Program-made: the position numbers and the translations under genes
DNA from: Anaerolineae bacterium
GTDB lineage: Bacteria > Chloroflexota > Anaerolineae > 4572-78
Length of the DNA: 5,771 nt
Direction of reading: 5' to 3'
Assembly (NCBI GenBank): GCA_027022125.1
Contig: JALVZI010000651.1
Location: 1 to 5,771, forward strand
Notes under the pieces: generated by a model
What the model was told of the DNA's origin: nothing
The model's database searches: none
Seen by the model: only the letters and a program-made list of their open reading frames with translations
Part shown: positions 5,278 to 5,771 of the stretch, one piece after another
How positions within the stretch are numbered: the first letter of the stretch is position 1
Layout: the number at the start of each line of letters is the position of its first letter

Positions 5278-5398
5278 GAACTGGTTGAAACTTTTTGTGC
5301 GATTGAAATGCAGTTACACAAAAAGTTTCAACCAGTTCATAAAAAATACCGTGTGTTTCTGTGATTTTTGCACGCTATTCAAAAGTTTCATTTAGTTC
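5278..5398 (+). repeat. 121-bp mini-element with GAAC...GTTC ends and a perfect 22-bp inverted repeat
   Basis: Bases 5278-5309 match the left end of the composite repeat (2205-2236) at 28 of 32 positions. Bases about 5340-5398 are a worn right module ending TTCAAAAGTTTCATTTAGTTC. The palindromic core is missing. Instead, the left end 5278-5299 is followed, after a 17-base loop, by its exact reverse complement at 5317-5338. This gives a 22-bp uninterrupted stem, by far the strongest simple hairpin in the window. Open frames crossing it are not convincing genes. Confidence 0.75.
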
Positions 5399-5708
5399 CA
5401 GATTAAATACAGTCAATGCGCCCTAAAGTTACAAAATGGCTATTGTTTTGTTGCCGTAATTTTGATACACTGAAACGAAACCGTATTCACAATACTGCCA
5501 CAACATAGAATTTTACTGTAATGTATTGCACATACCCGATTGGTAGACAAATACATCCGATTCCATTGCTTATTGTTGCTGTTTCCAGTCTGTTCACCTT
5601 TAACCTTAAAAGCGAAAGCCGGATGCAGATTGACTTTGGGTATGGAAACAGACCTCGGGTGAAGGGAGGTATTATCGAAACAAACAACAATTGACGTTTT
5701 ACGGCATA
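5399..5708. other. Intergenic stretch with no supported gene
   Basis: This AT-rich stretch shows no repeat copy, RNA gene or recognisable protein. A 57-codon frame (5521-5694, +) and a longer minus-strand frame (5487-5759) are open, but neither has a ribosome binding site or family resemblance, and the minus frame starts inside the repeat at the window end. Confidence 0.5.
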
Positions 5709-5771
5709 CATAGAACTAAATGAAACTTTTGAAAAGTGTGTCAAAATTACAAAAATCATCGGTAATTTTTA
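5709..5771 (-). repeat. Right module of a further repeat copy, inverted, cut by the window end
   Basis: The reverse complement of this segment matches 2373-2435 with a single substitution (TTTCATTTAG for TTTCGTTTAG). It includes the palindrome (5725-5737), the TTGACA word (5739-5744 on the minus strand) and the GTTC end (GAAC at 5713-5716). The core should continue beyond 5771. It is the best-preserved right module relative to copy 2. Confidence 0.85.

Noticed and set aside
5081..5395. 104-codon plus-strand frame
   Set aside because: It runs from a degenerate repeat core into the 22-bp palindrome; there is no RBS, and the sequence is accounted for by repeats at both ends.
5521..5694. 57-codon plus-strand frame starting MYCTYPIGRQ
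   Set aside because: It has no Shine-Dalgarno sequence and no recognisable family or operon context; the length is within chance for this stretch.
5487..5759. 90-codon minus-strand frame
   Set aside because: Its first residues are translated from the repeat's right module, it has no ribosome binding site, and the composition is not protein-like.

Overview
The window looks like chromosomal DNA from a Chloroflexota (Anaerolineae/Caldilineae-like) bacterium. This rests mainly on the large secreted beta-helix protein. It combines an N-terminal signal segment, a GGG-type parallel beta-helix, a 'SPAVDAG...DIGADEY' module and the C-terminal tail IYLPLVLKY, a tail style I associate with secreted proteins of that phylum. 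The assignment is an inference; no rRNA or other phylogenetic marker is present.

Layout. Positions 1-211 are non-coding and hold a truncated copy of a palindromic interspersed repeat, then a run of degenerate 7-bp repeats. Positions 212-2127 form a two-gene operon on the + strand: a small protein with a C-terminal membrane anchor, overlapping by ATGA with a fused NAD(P)HX epimerase/dehydratase (Nnr). Positions 2128-2469 hold a full 227-bp copy of the repeat, ending 38 bases before the next gene. Positions 2470-4380 encode the secreted beta-helix protein. Positions 4381-5771 (about 1.4 kb) contain no convincing gene. This stretch is a graveyard of small repeats: an inverted CCACAGAGGC pair, a 285-bp MITE-like element with 16-bp terminal inverted repeats and a 9-bp target duplication, a second 100-bp palindromic core nested in it, a degenerate core, a 121-bp mini-element with a perfect 22-bp inverted repeat, and an inverted repeat end running off the window.

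Function. Nnr is a housekeeping metabolite-repair enzyme that returns damaged (hydrated) NADH and NADPH to use. Its small partner is translationally coupled but unrecognised. The beta-helix protein is probably exported and cell-surface associated; nothing links it functionally to nnr.

The most unusual content is the repeat system. A modular element has GAAC...GTTC ends and a 100-bp core that can fold as an outer stem plus three hairpins. It occurs whole, truncated, inverted and degenerate. Two same-orientation copies end just upstream of the two transcription units, and the right module carries a TTGACA-type sequence that could act as an outward promoter.
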